Assembly: GCF_027922265.1 (NCBI RefSeq)
Contig: NZ_BSFI01000007.1
Location: 226,979-290,978, forward strand
Length of the DNA: 64,000 bases
Origin: Hansschlegelia plantiphila
GTDB lineage: Bacteria; Pseudomonadota; Alphaproteobacteria; Rhizobiales; Methylopilaceae
Direction: 5' to 3'
Below are positions 8,752 through 17,023 of the stretch, in pieces. The notes under the pieces were generated by a model. That model was not told the origin of the DNA. It saw only the letters and a list, made by a program, of their open reading frames with translations, and made no database searches. The number at the start of each line of letters is the position of its first letter. Position 1 is the stretch's first letter. The position numbers and the translations under genes were made by a program.

Positions 8752-9561
8752 ATGAAGGTCCGCGTGGGTTTCGAGATCGCCTACACGTTCCAACAGACCA
8801 CCCCCTTGCTCGCGATGCTGAACATACATCCGAGCCGGGAGAAGGACCTGATCGTCTCGGACCGAATTACGGTTGAACCTCACGTTCCGATCTCCGTCTA
8901 TCTCGACGGTTTCGGCAATATCTGCAGCCGCATGACCGCGCCGGCCGGCGATTTCACCCTGAGGACCAACGCGCTTGTCGCCGACAGCGGCGAGCCTGAC
9001 CTTTACGCGCCGGACGCCGTCCAGATCGCCGTCGAGGACCTCCCCGACGACACGCTCGTCTACCTCCTCGGCAGCCGCTACTGCGAAACCGATCGGCTGA
9101 GCGAGACCGCATGGAGCCTGTTCGGCAATACGGCGCCGGGATGGAGCCGCGTTCAGGCGATCGTCGACTACGTTCATCACCGCATCAATTTCGGCTACCG
9201 CTTCGCGCGGCCGACGAAGTCCGCCTACGAGGCTTATGAGGAGCAGCAGGGCGTCTGCCGCGATTTCGCGCATCTTGCGGTCACGCTCTGCCGCTGCATG
9301 AACATTCCGGCGCGCTACGCCACCGGCTATCTCGGCGACATCGGCGTGCCGAAGGACCCGGCTCCGATGGATTTCAGCGCCTGGATGGAGGTCTATCTCG
9401 GCGGCCGCTGGTACACCTTCGACGCCCGCCACAACAAGCCCCGCATCGCCCGCATCGTCATGGGCCGCGGCCGCGACGCCTCCGACGTCGCGCTGACCAA
9501 CGTGTTCGGCCCGAGCTACCTCAAGACGTTCAACGTCTGGACCGACGAGGTGGTGGAGTGA
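8752..9561 (+). CDS. Transglutaminase-like protein (N-terminal beta domain plus transglut_core)
   Basis: A 269-residue papain-fold transglutaminase/protease-like protein. The N-terminal 130 residues form the bacterial transglutaminase-like N domain (RVGFEIAYTFQQTTPLL). The core has the nucleophile Cys in QGVCRDFAHLAV (about 169), followed by CRCMNIPARYATGYLGD and the acidic triad member in WYTFDARHNKPRI (about 223). At the position usually held by the catalytic His (HAW-x-EV) the protein reads FSAWMEVYLGG, with Ser near residue 208. I believe this Ser also occurs in related Hyphomicrobiales paralogues, so the subfamily may use another residue or be non-catalytic. No signal peptide, so cytosolic. 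It stands alone; the 178 bp upstream separate it from the divergent glycosyltransferase gene. Confidence 0.82.
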   Translation: MKVRVGFEIAYTFQQTTPLLAMLNIHPSREKDLIVSDRITVEPHVPISVYLDGFGNICSRMTAPAGDFTLRTNALVADSGEPDLYAPDAVQIAVEDLPDDTLVYLLGSRYCETDRLSETAWSLFGNTAPGWSRVQAIVDYVHHRINFGYRFARPTKSAYEAYEEQQGVCRDFAHLAVTLCRCMNIPARYATGYLGDIGVPKDPAPMDFSAWMEVYLGGRWYTFDARHNKPRIARIVMGRGRDASDVALTNVFGPSYLKTFNVWTDEVVE

Positions 9562-9638
9562 CGGCGGCCCCGCCCGAAGGCGCCGGCCGCCGCGACGTCT
9601 CGCGCGCAGCCAGCCGCTGAGGGCCGGGGCGTCGGACG

Positions 9639-9827
9639 CTAGCGCCTCGACAGAGCGACCAGAACGAGCCCGAAGATCGCCAGCGCGGCGCCGTAATAGG
9701 CCCATTCGCTCTGGTTGATCATGAAGCTTTCGCTCGGCCAGGCGATATAGCCGGCGCCCTGGCCGATCCAGAGGCCGCCGATCGCAAGGGACAGGACGCC
9801 GACGATCAGGAGAAGCGCTTTCATCAT
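9639..9827 (-). CDS. Small two-helix membrane protein
   Basis: A 62-residue protein with two hydrophobic segments (ALLLIVGVLSLAIGGLWIG at the N-terminus and WAYYGAALAIFGLVLVALS at the C-terminus) joined by a polar loop containing WPSESFMINQSEW. A good ribosome site (AGAGGA) lies 6-11 nt before the paired ATG codons at 9827/9824. It is divergent from the ThDP enzyme gene across a 245-bp region that contains an inverted repeat. Such short proteins are common in Hyphomicrobiales; no function is known to me. Confidence 0.7.
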   Translation of the reverse strand: MMKALLLIVGVLSLAIGGLWIGQGAGYIAWPSESFMINQSEWAYYGAALAIFGLVLVALSRR

Positions 9828-9884
9828 GTGATTCCTCTTGGTCGCCCGGATCGGCGACTGCTTCTGGGCGCTATAACGGCGCCC

Positions 9885-9908
9885 GTCATATGGCGCGCTT
9901 GATATGAC
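9885..9908. promoter_or_regulatory. Inverted repeat GTCATAT-N10-ATATGAC
   Basis: A perfect 7-bp inverted repeat with a 10-bp centre, midway in the 245-bp divergent region between the small membrane protein gene (start 9827) and the ThDP enzyme gene (start 10073). Symmetry, spacing of about 17 bp between arm centres and location fit an operator for a dimeric regulator. It has no T-run, so it is not a terminator. No regulator is encoded next to it. Confidence 0.35.
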
Positions 9909-10072
9909 GCCGCAGCGTCATTGCGGGCGCCGGTCTCGCGGACCGCGATCCGGCGCACGGGAACATGACCGCGGGCCGCGGAGTTCTCCCAGCAAGATCC
10001 TCGGACTGACGATTGCGCCTCGAGACAATTCTCGCGTGCTCGTGCAGCCGAACATCCAGCGAGGAGAACCGC

Positions 10073-11851
10073 ATGACCCGGACGGTCGGCGACTATTTCT
10101 GGGACCGCCTCAAGGCCTGGGGCGTGACCCGCGTGTTCGGTTATCCGGGCGACGGCGTGAACGGTCTGCTGGGCGCTCTCAACCGCCGGGACGGCGACAT
10201 CAAGTTCGTCCAGACGCGCCATGAGGAGATGGCGGCCTTCATGGCCTCGGCTCACGCCAAGTTCACGGGAGAGCTTGGCGTCTGCCTCGCGACCTCGGGG
10301 CCTGGGGCGTCCCACCTTCTCACCGGGCTCTATGACGCAGCCGCCGACCATATGCCGGTGCTCGCGATCGCCGGCCAGCAGGCGCGCACCGCGCTCGGGT
10401 CGCACTACCAGCAGGAGATCGATCTCAAGGCGATGTTCAAGGACGTCGCCGGCGCGTTCTGCGAGCAGGCGAACGTGCCGAGCCAGGTCCGCCACCTGAT
10501 CGATCGGGCGGCCCGCATCGCGATCGGCGAGCGCGCGGTGACGGCTTTGATCTTCCCGAACGACCTGCAGGATCTTCCCTATGAAGAGCCGCCTCGCCTC
10601 CACGGTTCGGTGTTCTCGGGCGTCGGCTACGCAAAGCCGAAGGTCACGCCCTATGAGCGGGACCTGAAGCGCGCCGCCGCCGTGCTGAACGAGGGCTCGC
10701 GGGTCGCCATCCTGGTCGGGGCCGGCGCTCTCGGCGCCACCGACGAGGTGATCGAAATCGCGGAGCGCCTGGGCGCAGGCGTCGCCAAGGCGCTGCTCGG
10801 CAAGGCCGCGCTGCCGGACGACCTGCCTTTCGTCACCGGCTCGATCGGCCTGCTCGGGACGCCGGCGAGCTCCGAGATGATGGAGGCCTGCGACACGCTG
10901 CTCATGATCGGCACGGGCTTTCCCTATTCGGAGTTCCTGCCTGAGCCGGGCCAGGCGCGCGCGGTCCAGATCGACCTCAAGCCGGGCATGCTGTCGCTGC
11001 GCTATCCGGTCGAAGTCCCGCTCGTCGGCGACGCCGCGGAGACGCTCGCGGCGCTCCTGCCGCTGATCGAGCCGAAGGACCGCGGCTCGTGGCGGCGGAA
11101 GGTCGAGAAGAGCGTCGAGAAATCCTGGAGGACGATGGAGAAGCGGGCGATGGTCTCCGCCGAGCCCGTCAATCCGCAGCGCGTGTTCTGGGAGCTCAGC
11201 CCGCGGCTGCCCGAGCGCGCGATCCTGACCTCCGACAGCGGCTCCTGCGCGAACTGGTACGCGCGCGACCTCAAGATCCGCCGCGGCATGAAAGCCTCGC
11301 TGTCGGGCGGCCTCGCGTCCATGGGCGCCGCCGTGCCTTACGCGATCGCCGCGAAATTCGCGTATCCGGACCGTCCCGTCATCGCGCTGGTCGGCGACGG
11401 CGCCATGCAGATGAACAACATGGCCGAGCTCATCACGATCCAGAAATACTGGCGCGAATGGGCGACCCCGAACCTCGTGGTGATGGTGCTGAACAACGAG
11501 GACCTGAACCAGGTCACCTGGGAGCAGCGTGCGATGGAGGGCGATCCGAAATTCGAGACCTCCCAGGCGCTTCCCAACGTGCCCTATCACCGTTTCGCCG
11601 AACTGATCGGCCTGAAGGGTTTGTATGTCGACGATCCGGACAGGCTGGGCGAGGCGTGGGACGACGCGCTGTCGGCCGACCGCCCGGTGGTGCTCGAGGT
11701 CAAGACCGACCCCAACGTCCCGCCGATGCCGCCACACCTTACGCTCAGCCAGATCCGCGCCTTCATGACCTCGTGGCCGCGCGATCCGGAGCGCGGCGGC
11801 GTCTTGCGCAACACCGCGAAGGCGGCGCTCAGCGTGCTGACGCCGGGATAG
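10073..11851 (+). CDS. ThDP-dependent pyruvate oxidase/acetolactate-synthase-like enzyme
   Basis: A 592-residue member of the pyruvate oxidase (PoxB)/acetohydroxyacid synthase superfamily. The N-terminal pyrimidine-binding domain has VFGYPGDGVNGLLGAL and the ThDP-activating Glu in QTRHEEMAAFMA. The central domain carries the FAD/regulatory fold (GAGALGATDEVIEIAERLGA). The C-terminal domain has the cofactor motif beginning GDGAMQMNN near residue 441 and closing with VVMVLNNEDLNQVTWEQ. ATG 10073 is chosen because GAGGAGA lies 6-12 nt upstream. Likely reaction is decarboxylation of pyruvate, but the substrate cannot be fixed. DUF3175 follows after 24 nt and is probably co-transcribed. The company of small stress-type genes suggests a stationary-phase or general-stress role, as for PoxB. 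Confidence 0.88.
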   Translation: MTRTVGDYFWDRLKAWGVTRVFGYPGDGVNGLLGALNRRDGDIKFVQTRHEEMAAFMASAHAKFTGELGVCLATSGPGASHLLTGLYDAAADHMPVLAIAGQQARTALGSHYQQEIDLKAMFKDVAGAFCEQANVPSQVRHLIDRAARIAIGERAVTALIFPNDLQDLPYEEPPRLHGSVFSGVGYAKPKVTPYERDLKRAAAVLNEGSRVAILVGAGALGATDEVIEIAERLGAGVAKALLGKAALPDDLPFVTGSIGLLGTPASSEMMEACDTLLMIGTGFPYSEFLPEPGQARAVQIDLKPGMLSLRYPVEVPLVGDAAETLAALLPLIEPKDRGSWRRKVEKSVEKSWRTMEKRAMVSAEPVNPQRVFWELSPRLPERAILTSDSGSCANWYARDLKIRRGMKASLSGGLASMGAAVPYAIAAKFAYPDRPVIALVGDGAMQMNNMAELITIQKYWREWATPNLVVMVLNNEDLNQVTWEQRAMEGDPKFETSQALPNVPYHRFAELIGLKGLYVDDPDRLGEAWDDALSADRPVVLEVKTDPNVPPMPPHLTLSQIRAFMTSWPRDPERGGVLRNTAKAALSVLTPG

Positions 11852-11875
11852 GCGGCGAAAGAGGAGGGCGCAGCC

Positions 11876-12181
11876 ATGGCTTCACCGAAGCAGAGCCACG
11901 CGAAAAGCGGGGAGAAATGGTCCCAGGAGGTGACGGAGACCAGCGACGCTCTCGATCTCGAAGAGGGCGTTTTCACCAAGGACGACCCGGCCGAGATCGC
12001 CGGATCGCTGAAGCGTTCGGCGGAGAAGAGCGACCGCCGGAAATCCGATCCTTACCGCTCGGCGATCTCGATGCTGACGTTCCACATCAACCGCTCGGGC
12101 AAGAATCTCGACGCAGGGCGGCGCAAGACGCTCGAAGCCGCCAAGGATGAACTGCGCAAGCTGTTCGGAAGGGAGGAATAA
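11876..12181 (+). CDS. DUF3175 family protein
   Basis: A 101-residue hydrophilic protein with the DUF3175 pattern: KWSQEVTETSDALDLEEGVF, SLKRSAEKSDRRKSDPYRSA and SMLTFHINRSGKNLDAGRR. Lys/Arg-rich with predicted helices and no membrane segment. It has a strong GAGGAGGG site 8 nt before its ATG and lies 24 nt after the ThDP enzyme, so it is probably in the same transcript. The family is widespread in soil proteobacteria; its function is unknown to me. Confidence 0.85.
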   Translation: MASPKQSHAKSGEKWSQEVTETSDALDLEEGVFTKDDPAEIAGSLKRSAEKSDRRKSDPYRSAISMLTFHINRSGKNLDAGRRKTLEAAKDELRKLFGREE

Positions 12182-12293
12182 GCGCGGCGCTTTAGCAGGG
12201 CCATCGGCCCTCGGTTGATCGGGCGGCCTCCGGTCACCAGATCATTCGCCGAAGAACATCTTCTGTTTGTATCGGCGGCTCGAGGAGGCCGAC

Positions 12294-12518
12294 ATGGCGA
12301 ATCCTGCAATCACCACAGGCCTTGTCGCCATAGGCATGGGACTCCTGTTCGGAGCGCTTCGCGCGACGCTTCGACAGGTCGGTCAGCCTCACCAGGCGGC
12401 GCAATCCGAGAGGCGCCTTCTGACGGATCTCGCCAGGGACAGCGTCCTGTGCGGCGGCATCGTCCTCGCCGTCATCGCGGCCGGCGAGTCGCTCGCGGCG
12501 TTCGTCCTGGCGCATTGA
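12294..12518 (+). CDS. Small membrane protein, unknown
   Basis: A 74-residue protein starting MANPAITTGLVAIGMGLLFG; the ATG is preceded by GAGGAGG at the right distance. Two hydrophobic stretches (residues 6-22 and about 49-68, CGGIVLAVIAAGESLAAFVL) flank a basic, Gln-rich loop. Codon use matches the neighbours. No family recognised. Confidence 0.6.
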   Translation: MANPAITTGLVAIGMGLLFGALRATLRQVGQPHQAAQSERRLLTDLARDSVLCGGIVLAVIAAGESLAAFVLAH

Positions 12519-12536
12519 GGACGGCGGCCGGCCGGC

Positions 12537-12758
12537 TTAGGCCTCAGCGGTCTTGGTCGGGCGGCCTTTCGGCTTCGGCTTCATGGCGGCCTTCGCGTCG
12601 GCTTTCTCCTTCTCCAACCGCGCGAGCCGCAGCCTTGCGGTCTTGGCGTCTCGGGCGGCGGTCTCACGATCGATGATCTCGCGCGCAGAGCGCGTCGTCT
12701 CATCGGCTTTCGAAGCCGCGAACAGTTTGCCGGTACGGCCAATGGCTTGATCGGACAT
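12537..12758 (-). CDS. Small basic coiled-coil protein, unknown
   Basis: A 73-residue protein beginning MSDQAIGRTGKLFAASKADE, with a central Arg/Ala/Glu helical stretch (residues 25-55, ARLRLARLEKEKADAK) and a Lys/Pro-rich tail ending KGRPTKTAEA. AAGGAG lies 6-11 nt before the ATG, which supports real translation. It is convergent with the 12294 gene. The basic tail could bind nucleic acid; this is inference only. Confidence 0.6.
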   Translation of the reverse strand: MSDQAIGRTGKLFAASKADETTRSAREIIDRETAARDAKTARLRLARLEKEKADAKAAMKPKPKGRPTKTAEA

Positions 12759-12942
12759 CGGCTCTCCTTTGCATGACGCGGAGCCGGATCGGCCCCACGG
12801 GCAAACACCTTAGCATTACATTGCCCAGTCCGCCTTCCCCGCGCCGGTCGCCGCCCTCGAAGAAGGCCGCATCCCCTCCGGAAGCCGGGCGCGGACGCGC
12901 TTCAGGCCAAGCCGCTCCAAGAGCGCCGGCGCTTCCGGTCGC

Positions 12943-13704
12943 TCACTTGCCGCCGGTGACGTCGAGGACCGTGTTGGTGATGAAGGAGGCCTCGGCGCTC
13001 GCCAGCCAGAGGATCGCCTGCGCGACCTCCTCAGGTTGGCCGCCTCTTCCCATGGGGATCGCGTCCTTGACGCGATCCACCCGTCCCGGCTCTCCGCCGC
13101 TGGCGTGCATCTCAGTGTAGATGTGCCCAGGGCGAATGCAGGCGACGCGTATCCCCTCCCGCGCGACCTCCTTGGCGAAGCCGGTGGAGAATGTCTCAAG
13201 CGCGCCCTTCGAGGCGGCGTAGTCGACATATTCGTTCGGACTGCCGAGCCGGGCCGACGCCGATGAGATGTTGATCACGACGCCGCCCCGCCCGTTGTGA
13301 CGATACGACATGCGCTTCGCCGCCTGCTGCGCGCAGAGGATCGGGCCGATCGCGTTGACCGCGAAGATCCGCTGCATCCGCTCGAATCCGAGATCCTCCA
13401 GCCGCGACTGCCGCCCGATTATCGCGGCGTTGTTCACCAGCACATCGATCCGGCCGAAGGTCGCGTCGATCGCGGCGAAGAGCTGGGCGACCTGCTCGGG
13501 ATCCGCGCTGTCCGCGCGCACGGGCAGGGCCCGACGCCCTAAAGCCTCGACATCGGCCGCCACCTCAAGGGCGGCGGACTCGTTCGAGACGAAGCTGATC
13601 GCCACATCATAGCCTCGTGCGGCGGCGAGCCGCGCCGTCGCTGCGCCTACGCCGCGGCTTCCGCCTGTGATCAGGATCAGCGGCGCCTGAGAGATCGTTT
13701 CCAT
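12943..13704 (-). CDS. SDR-family oxidoreductase (classical short-chain dehydrogenase)
   Basis: A 253-residue NAD(P)-dependent reductase. The cofactor motif TGGSRGVGAATARLAA (residues 12-28), VNNAAIIG, the catalytic Ser in INISSASARLG, the YxxxK pair in YVDYAASKGALE and the downstream RPGHIYTEM are all present, so the enzyme should be active. Start 13704 (METISQAP) is preferred because AAGG lies 8 nt upstream; the ATG at 13719 would place that AAGG inside the gene. It lies 22 nt downstream of the MFS gene on the same strand, so the two probably form an operon opposite the LysR gene. Closest to glucose-dehydrogenase/3-oxoacyl-reductase-like SDRs; substrate unknown. Confidence 0.87.
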   Translation of the reverse strand: METISQAPLILITGGSRGVGAATARLAAARGYDVAISFVSNESAALEVAADVEALGRRALPVRADSADPEQVAQLFAAIDATFGRIDVLVNNAAIIGRQSRLEDLGFERMQRIFAVNAIGPILCAQQAAKRMSYRHNGRGGVVINISSASARLGSPNEYVDYAASKGALETFSTGFAKEVAREGIRVACIRPGHIYTEMHASGGEPGRVDRVKDAIPMGRGGQPEEVAQAILWLASAEASFITNTVLDVTGGK

Positions 13705-13726
13705 TTGGCGAACCTTCATGTGGCGC

Positions 13727-14908
13727 TCAGCGCGACAAGTGCGGCGCGAGCAGGACCGCGAACGGCAGCGTGAGCAGCGCCGTCGCCGCCGCCCCGGCCA
13801 TCCCCCAGGCCCAGCCGCCGGCGTCGCCGACGACGCCATAGAGGACGGGGGCGAGCGCGCCGGAGCCGATGACGGCGGTGTAGAAGATCGCGAAGGCGTT
13901 CTCCACGCGGCCGGCCGGAGCAATCTCGGGGACGGTGCCGTAGAGGACCGTCGATGTGCCGTTCAGCGCGACGCCGACCGCCGGCAGGAGCGCGAGCGCC
14001 GGAACCAGGGGCAACGTCATGGATCCGAGGATCAGGACGACGGTGGCGCCTTCGGTCAGCAGAACGGTGCGCAGAACGCCGAGGCGCTCGCCCAGCCAGC
14101 CGCAGGCGAACTTGCCGGCCGCGCCGCCGACGAACACCGCGGCGAAAGCGCCGCCAATGGTGGGAAGCGTCGCGCCTTTCGACTGAAGCATGAACGGCAG
14201 GAACGTCAGGAAGCCCATGCGGGCGGCCGTATCCAAGCCGCCGATGGCGCAAAGCAGCGGGAAGCCGCCCCGGCGTCCGACGTCGCTTCTGCTGCGCTCC
14301 GGAGCCGCCGTCTCCGCTCTGCGAATCGCCGGCATGAACGCCACCGCCGCGGCGGCCACCAGTCCGAGTGCAGCCAACACCAAAAGCGCGCTTCGCCAGG
14401 ACGTCAGCGTCAGAAGCACGGAGGTCAGAGCCGGCAGCGCCGCCTTTCCGAGGTCGCCGCTGAAATTGTATGTCCCGATCGGGCCTCGCGCGGCCTTGCC
14501 GAAAGCCCGCGACACCGCCGCCGACGCGATCGGATGCTGGGTGCTCGATCCGGCGCCGGACACGGCGAGGCTTGCGCAGAGACCGATGAAGCCGCCCGAG
14601 AACCCGGCGAAAACATATCCGAGAACAGCGAGCGCCGTCCCCGCCGCGAGGATCGCGCGCCCGTCCATTCGCTCCGCCAGACGTCCCGACGGCACCTGCA
14701 GCGCAGCCATCGCGCCGGCGTAGACGCCGCGAAGGAGCGCGAGCAGGCTGTAGCTCAGGCCAAACTCCGCCTGCCAGATCGGCAGGAGCACGTAGATGAG
14801 GTCCGTGTATCCGTCATGCAGGGCGTGCACGAGGCTGGTGATGGCCAGCGTGCGGTTGGCGCCTGCTCGGCCGGACACATCAGCGGAAATCGAATGGGCC
14901 AACGACAT
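13727..14908 (-). CDS. MFS efflux transporter, fosmidomycin-resistance (Fsr)-like
   Basis: A 393-residue, 12-helix major facilitator. The opening SLVHALHDGYTDLIYVLLPI and the following QVPSGRLAERMDGRAIL resemble the Fsr family, which starts with the same H-x-x-x-D-x-x helix. SGAGSSTQHPIASAAVSRAF in the fourth/fifth helix region is also typical. A drug or metabolite proton antiporter is likely. It is first in a two-gene operon with the SDR and is divergent from a LysR regulator 91 bp away, the usual arrangement for an inducible efflux/detoxification module. The substrate cannot be predicted. Confidence 0.82.
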   Translation of the reverse strand: MSLAHSISADVSGRAGANRTLAITSLVHALHDGYTDLIYVLLPIWQAEFGLSYSLLALLRGVYAGAMAALQVPSGRLAERMDGRAILAAGTALAVLGYVFAGFSGGFIGLCASLAVSGAGSSTQHPIASAAVSRAFGKAARGPIGTYNFSGDLGKAALPALTSVLLTLTSWRSALLVLAALGLVAAAAVAFMPAIRRAETAAPERSRSDVGRRGGFPLLCAIGGLDTAARMGFLTFLPFMLQSKGATLPTIGGAFAAVFVGGAAGKFACGWLGERLGVLRTVLLTEGATVVLILGSMTLPLVPALALLPAVGVALNGTSTVLYGTVPEIAPAGRVENAFAIFYTAVIGSGALAPVLYGVVGDAGGWAWGMAGAAATALLTLPFAVLLAPHLSR

Positions 14909-14999
14909 GGGAGTCCAGTGCGAGAGGTTTCGTCACACATCGCCTGGGTGGATCGCTCTGACAAACGACTTATCCTGACATGATCTGTGAGGAAAACTG

Positions 15000-15896
15000 A
15001 TGCGAACGGATCGCCGGCTCCCCCCGTTGAACGCCCTGCGAGTCTTCGAGGCCGCCGCCCGGAACCAGAGCTTCACCCGCGCGGCGGAGGAGCTTCATCT
15101 CACGCACGGCGCGATCAGCCGACAGGTCCGCGCACTGGAGGACTGGTTCGGTCGGGCGCTGTTCATACGCACCAACCGACGCGTCACGCTGACGGAGAGC
15201 GGCGCGGCCTATCTCGCAGAAATCGGAGCGGCCTTCGATCGGATCTCGGCGGCGACCGCGCGGCATCTAGAGCAGGGTCCGGGTCGGCTGCTGCGCGTGA
15301 ACGCCCTGGCGACCTTCACGCTTCGCTGGCTTATCCCGCGTCTATCGGCGTTTCAGCTGGCGCATCCCAACGTCGAGGTTCGACTGACGACATCGAACGC
15401 GCCGCTCCACGATCTGCACGATCCCTATGATGTCGCCATCCGCGGCGGCCCGGAGCAGATCCATGGCCACGTCGCGCAGCTTTTCCTGCCGGAAACGCGC
15501 ATCCCGGTTTGCAGTCCGCGGCTGCTGCAGCGTCTTGCGTTGACCGCGCCCGAGGATCTCGCGCGCCACACCCTGTTGCACGCAGCCACGCTGCCCGGCG
15601 TCTGGCCGCAATGGCTCGTCGCAGCAAGAGTGCCGAACCTGGCGCCCGCAGGTTCGGTGACGTTCGAGCATTTTTACCTGACGCTGCAGGCGGCTCTCGA
15701 CGGGGTAGGGATCGCCATGGGGCCGACGGCGCTCGTTGCGGACGACGTGAAGGCCGGCCGTCTCGTCATGCCGTTCGAAGGGCCCGCGCTCGCGGCCCGA
15801 AGCTACTTCACTTACGTCCCCGACGCTCGCGCCGATGATCCCGCCGTCCAGGCGTTCTGCAGCTGGCTTCGCCGACCCGACAGGCGATCGGACTGA
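15000..15896 (+). CDS. LysR-family transcriptional regulator, GcvA-like
   Basis: A 298-residue LysR regulator. The N-terminal winged helix (LPPLNALRVFEAAARNQSFT, then AAEELHLTHGAISRQVRALE) is complete and is followed by the linker helix and a periplasmic-binding-protein-like effector domain (LRVNALATFTLRWLIPRL). The opening P-L-N-A-L-R-x-F-E is typical of the GcvA/AmpR branch. The ATG is preceded by GAGGAAA. It is transcribed away from the MFS-SDR pair and probably controls it. I could not pick a convincing T-N11-A box in the short intergenic region. Confidence 0.9.
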   Translation: MRTDRRLPPLNALRVFEAAARNQSFTRAAEELHLTHGAISRQVRALEDWFGRALFIRTNRRVTLTESGAAYLAEIGAAFDRISAATARHLEQGPGRLLRVNALATFTLRWLIPRLSAFQLAHPNVEVRLTTSNAPLHDLHDPYDVAIRGGPEQIHGHVAQLFLPETRIPVCSPRLLQRLALTAPEDLARHTLLHAATLPGVWPQWLVAARVPNLAPAGSVTFEHFYLTLQAALDGVGIAMGPTALVADDVKAGRLVMPFEGPALAARSYFTYVPDARADDPAVQAFCSWLRRPDRRSD

Positions 15897-15997
15897 CCGC
15901 TGGCCCGTCGCCTCAACGGTCATGCCGGCAGGCCATGCGCCCGACAGCCGTTTTTTCGTGCGCGTCCGGCGCGCGCCCGGTAAGACCTGACGATCAG

Positions 15998-17023
15998 ATG
16001 TCGCAGAAAACCATGAAGCATCCTGGGCATAGATTCTCGGTCGCGCCGATGATGGACTGGACCGACCGGCAGTGCCGGCTGTTCCATCGGGCGCTGAGCG
16101 GGCGGGCGCAGCTCTACACCGAGATGGTGACGACCGGGGCCGTGCGCTTCGGGCCGCGCGAGCGGCTGCTGGGGTTCTACGACGAAGAACATCCCGTCGC
16201 GGTCCAGCTCGGCGGGTCGGAGCCGGGCGAACTCGCCGAAGCCGCGCGGATCGTCGAGGGCGTTGGCTATGACGAGATCAACCTCAATGTCGGATGCCCC
16301 TCCGACCGCGTGCAGGACGGCCGGTTCGGCGCCTGCCTGATGGCGGAGCCAGACCGGGTCGCCGATTGCGTGGCCGCGATGAAGGCCGCGGTCGCGATCC
16401 CCGTGACGGTGAAGTGCCGGATCGGGATCGACGACCAGGATCCGGAAGAGGCGCTCGACCGTCTGGCCGACGCTGTGGTCGCGGCCGGGGTCGACGCGCT
16501 GGTGGTGCACGCCCGCAAGGCCTGGCTCAAGGGCTTGAGCCCGAAGGAGAACCGCGAGGTTCCGCCGCTCGATTACAGCCGGGTCTTCCGTCTGAAGCGA
16601 CGCTTTCCCGATCTGCCGGTCTCGATCAACGGCGGCGTTGCGACGCTGGACGAGGCGCTCGCGCTGCTCGAGCCGCGCGACGGGGCGGCGCTCGACGGCG
16701 TCATGCTTGGCCGCGCGGCCTACCAGAACCCGGAGCTGCTGCTCGGCGTCGACCGCGCCGTGTTCGGGGTCGCTCCCCCGCACGAGACGGCGCGCGAGGC
16801 GGCGGAAAGCCTGTTCCCCGCGATCGAGGCGCATCTCGCACGCGGCGGCCGCCTGTCGAACTTCACGCGCCACATGCTCGGCCTGTTCCCGGGACGGCCG
16901 GGCGCGCGCGCTTACCGCAGGCTGCTGAGCGAAGAGGCGCCGAAGGCTGGCGCGACGGTCGACGTGCTTCGCCGCGCGCTCGACCTCGTCGACGACCACG
17001 CGCTCGCGAACGAAGCGGCGTGA
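15998..17023 (+). CDS. dusA: tRNA-dihydrouridine(20/20a) synthase DusA
   Basis: FMN-dependent reduction of U20/U20a in the tRNA D-loop. About 341 residues from ATG 15998; ATG 16013 is a second option and ATG 15935 would add unconserved residues. Diagnostic elements are RFSVAPMMDWTDRQCR, LYTEMVTTGAV, INLNVGCPSDRVQDG with the catalytic Cys in RFGACLM (about residue 112), VTVKCRIGIDD, VVHARKAWLKGLSPKENR, SINGGV and VMLGRAAYQNP. These are specific to DusA rather than DusB or DusC. Its TGA overlaps the GTG start of the downstream permease (GTGA). Confidence 0.95.
   Translation: MSQKTMKHPGHRFSVAPMMDWTDRQCRLFHRALSGRAQLYTEMVTTGAVRFGPRERLLGFYDEEHPVAVQLGGSEPGELAEAARIVEGVGYDEINLNVGCPSDRVQDGRFGACLMAEPDRVADCVAAMKAAVAIPVTVKCRIGIDDQDPEEALDRLADAVVAAGVDALVVHARKAWLKGLSPKENREVPPLDYSRVFRLKRRFPDLPVSINGGVATLDEALALLEPRDGAALDGVMLGRAAYQNPELLLGVDRAVFGVAPPHETAREAAESLFPAIEAHLARGGRLSNFTRHMLGLFPGRPGARAYRRLLSEEAPKAGATVDVLRRALDLVDDHALANEAA

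Noticed and set aside
14909..14999. LysR-type T-N11-A operator between the MFS and LysR genes
   Set aside because: Several imperfect T-N11-A matches exist but none is symmetric enough to stand out.
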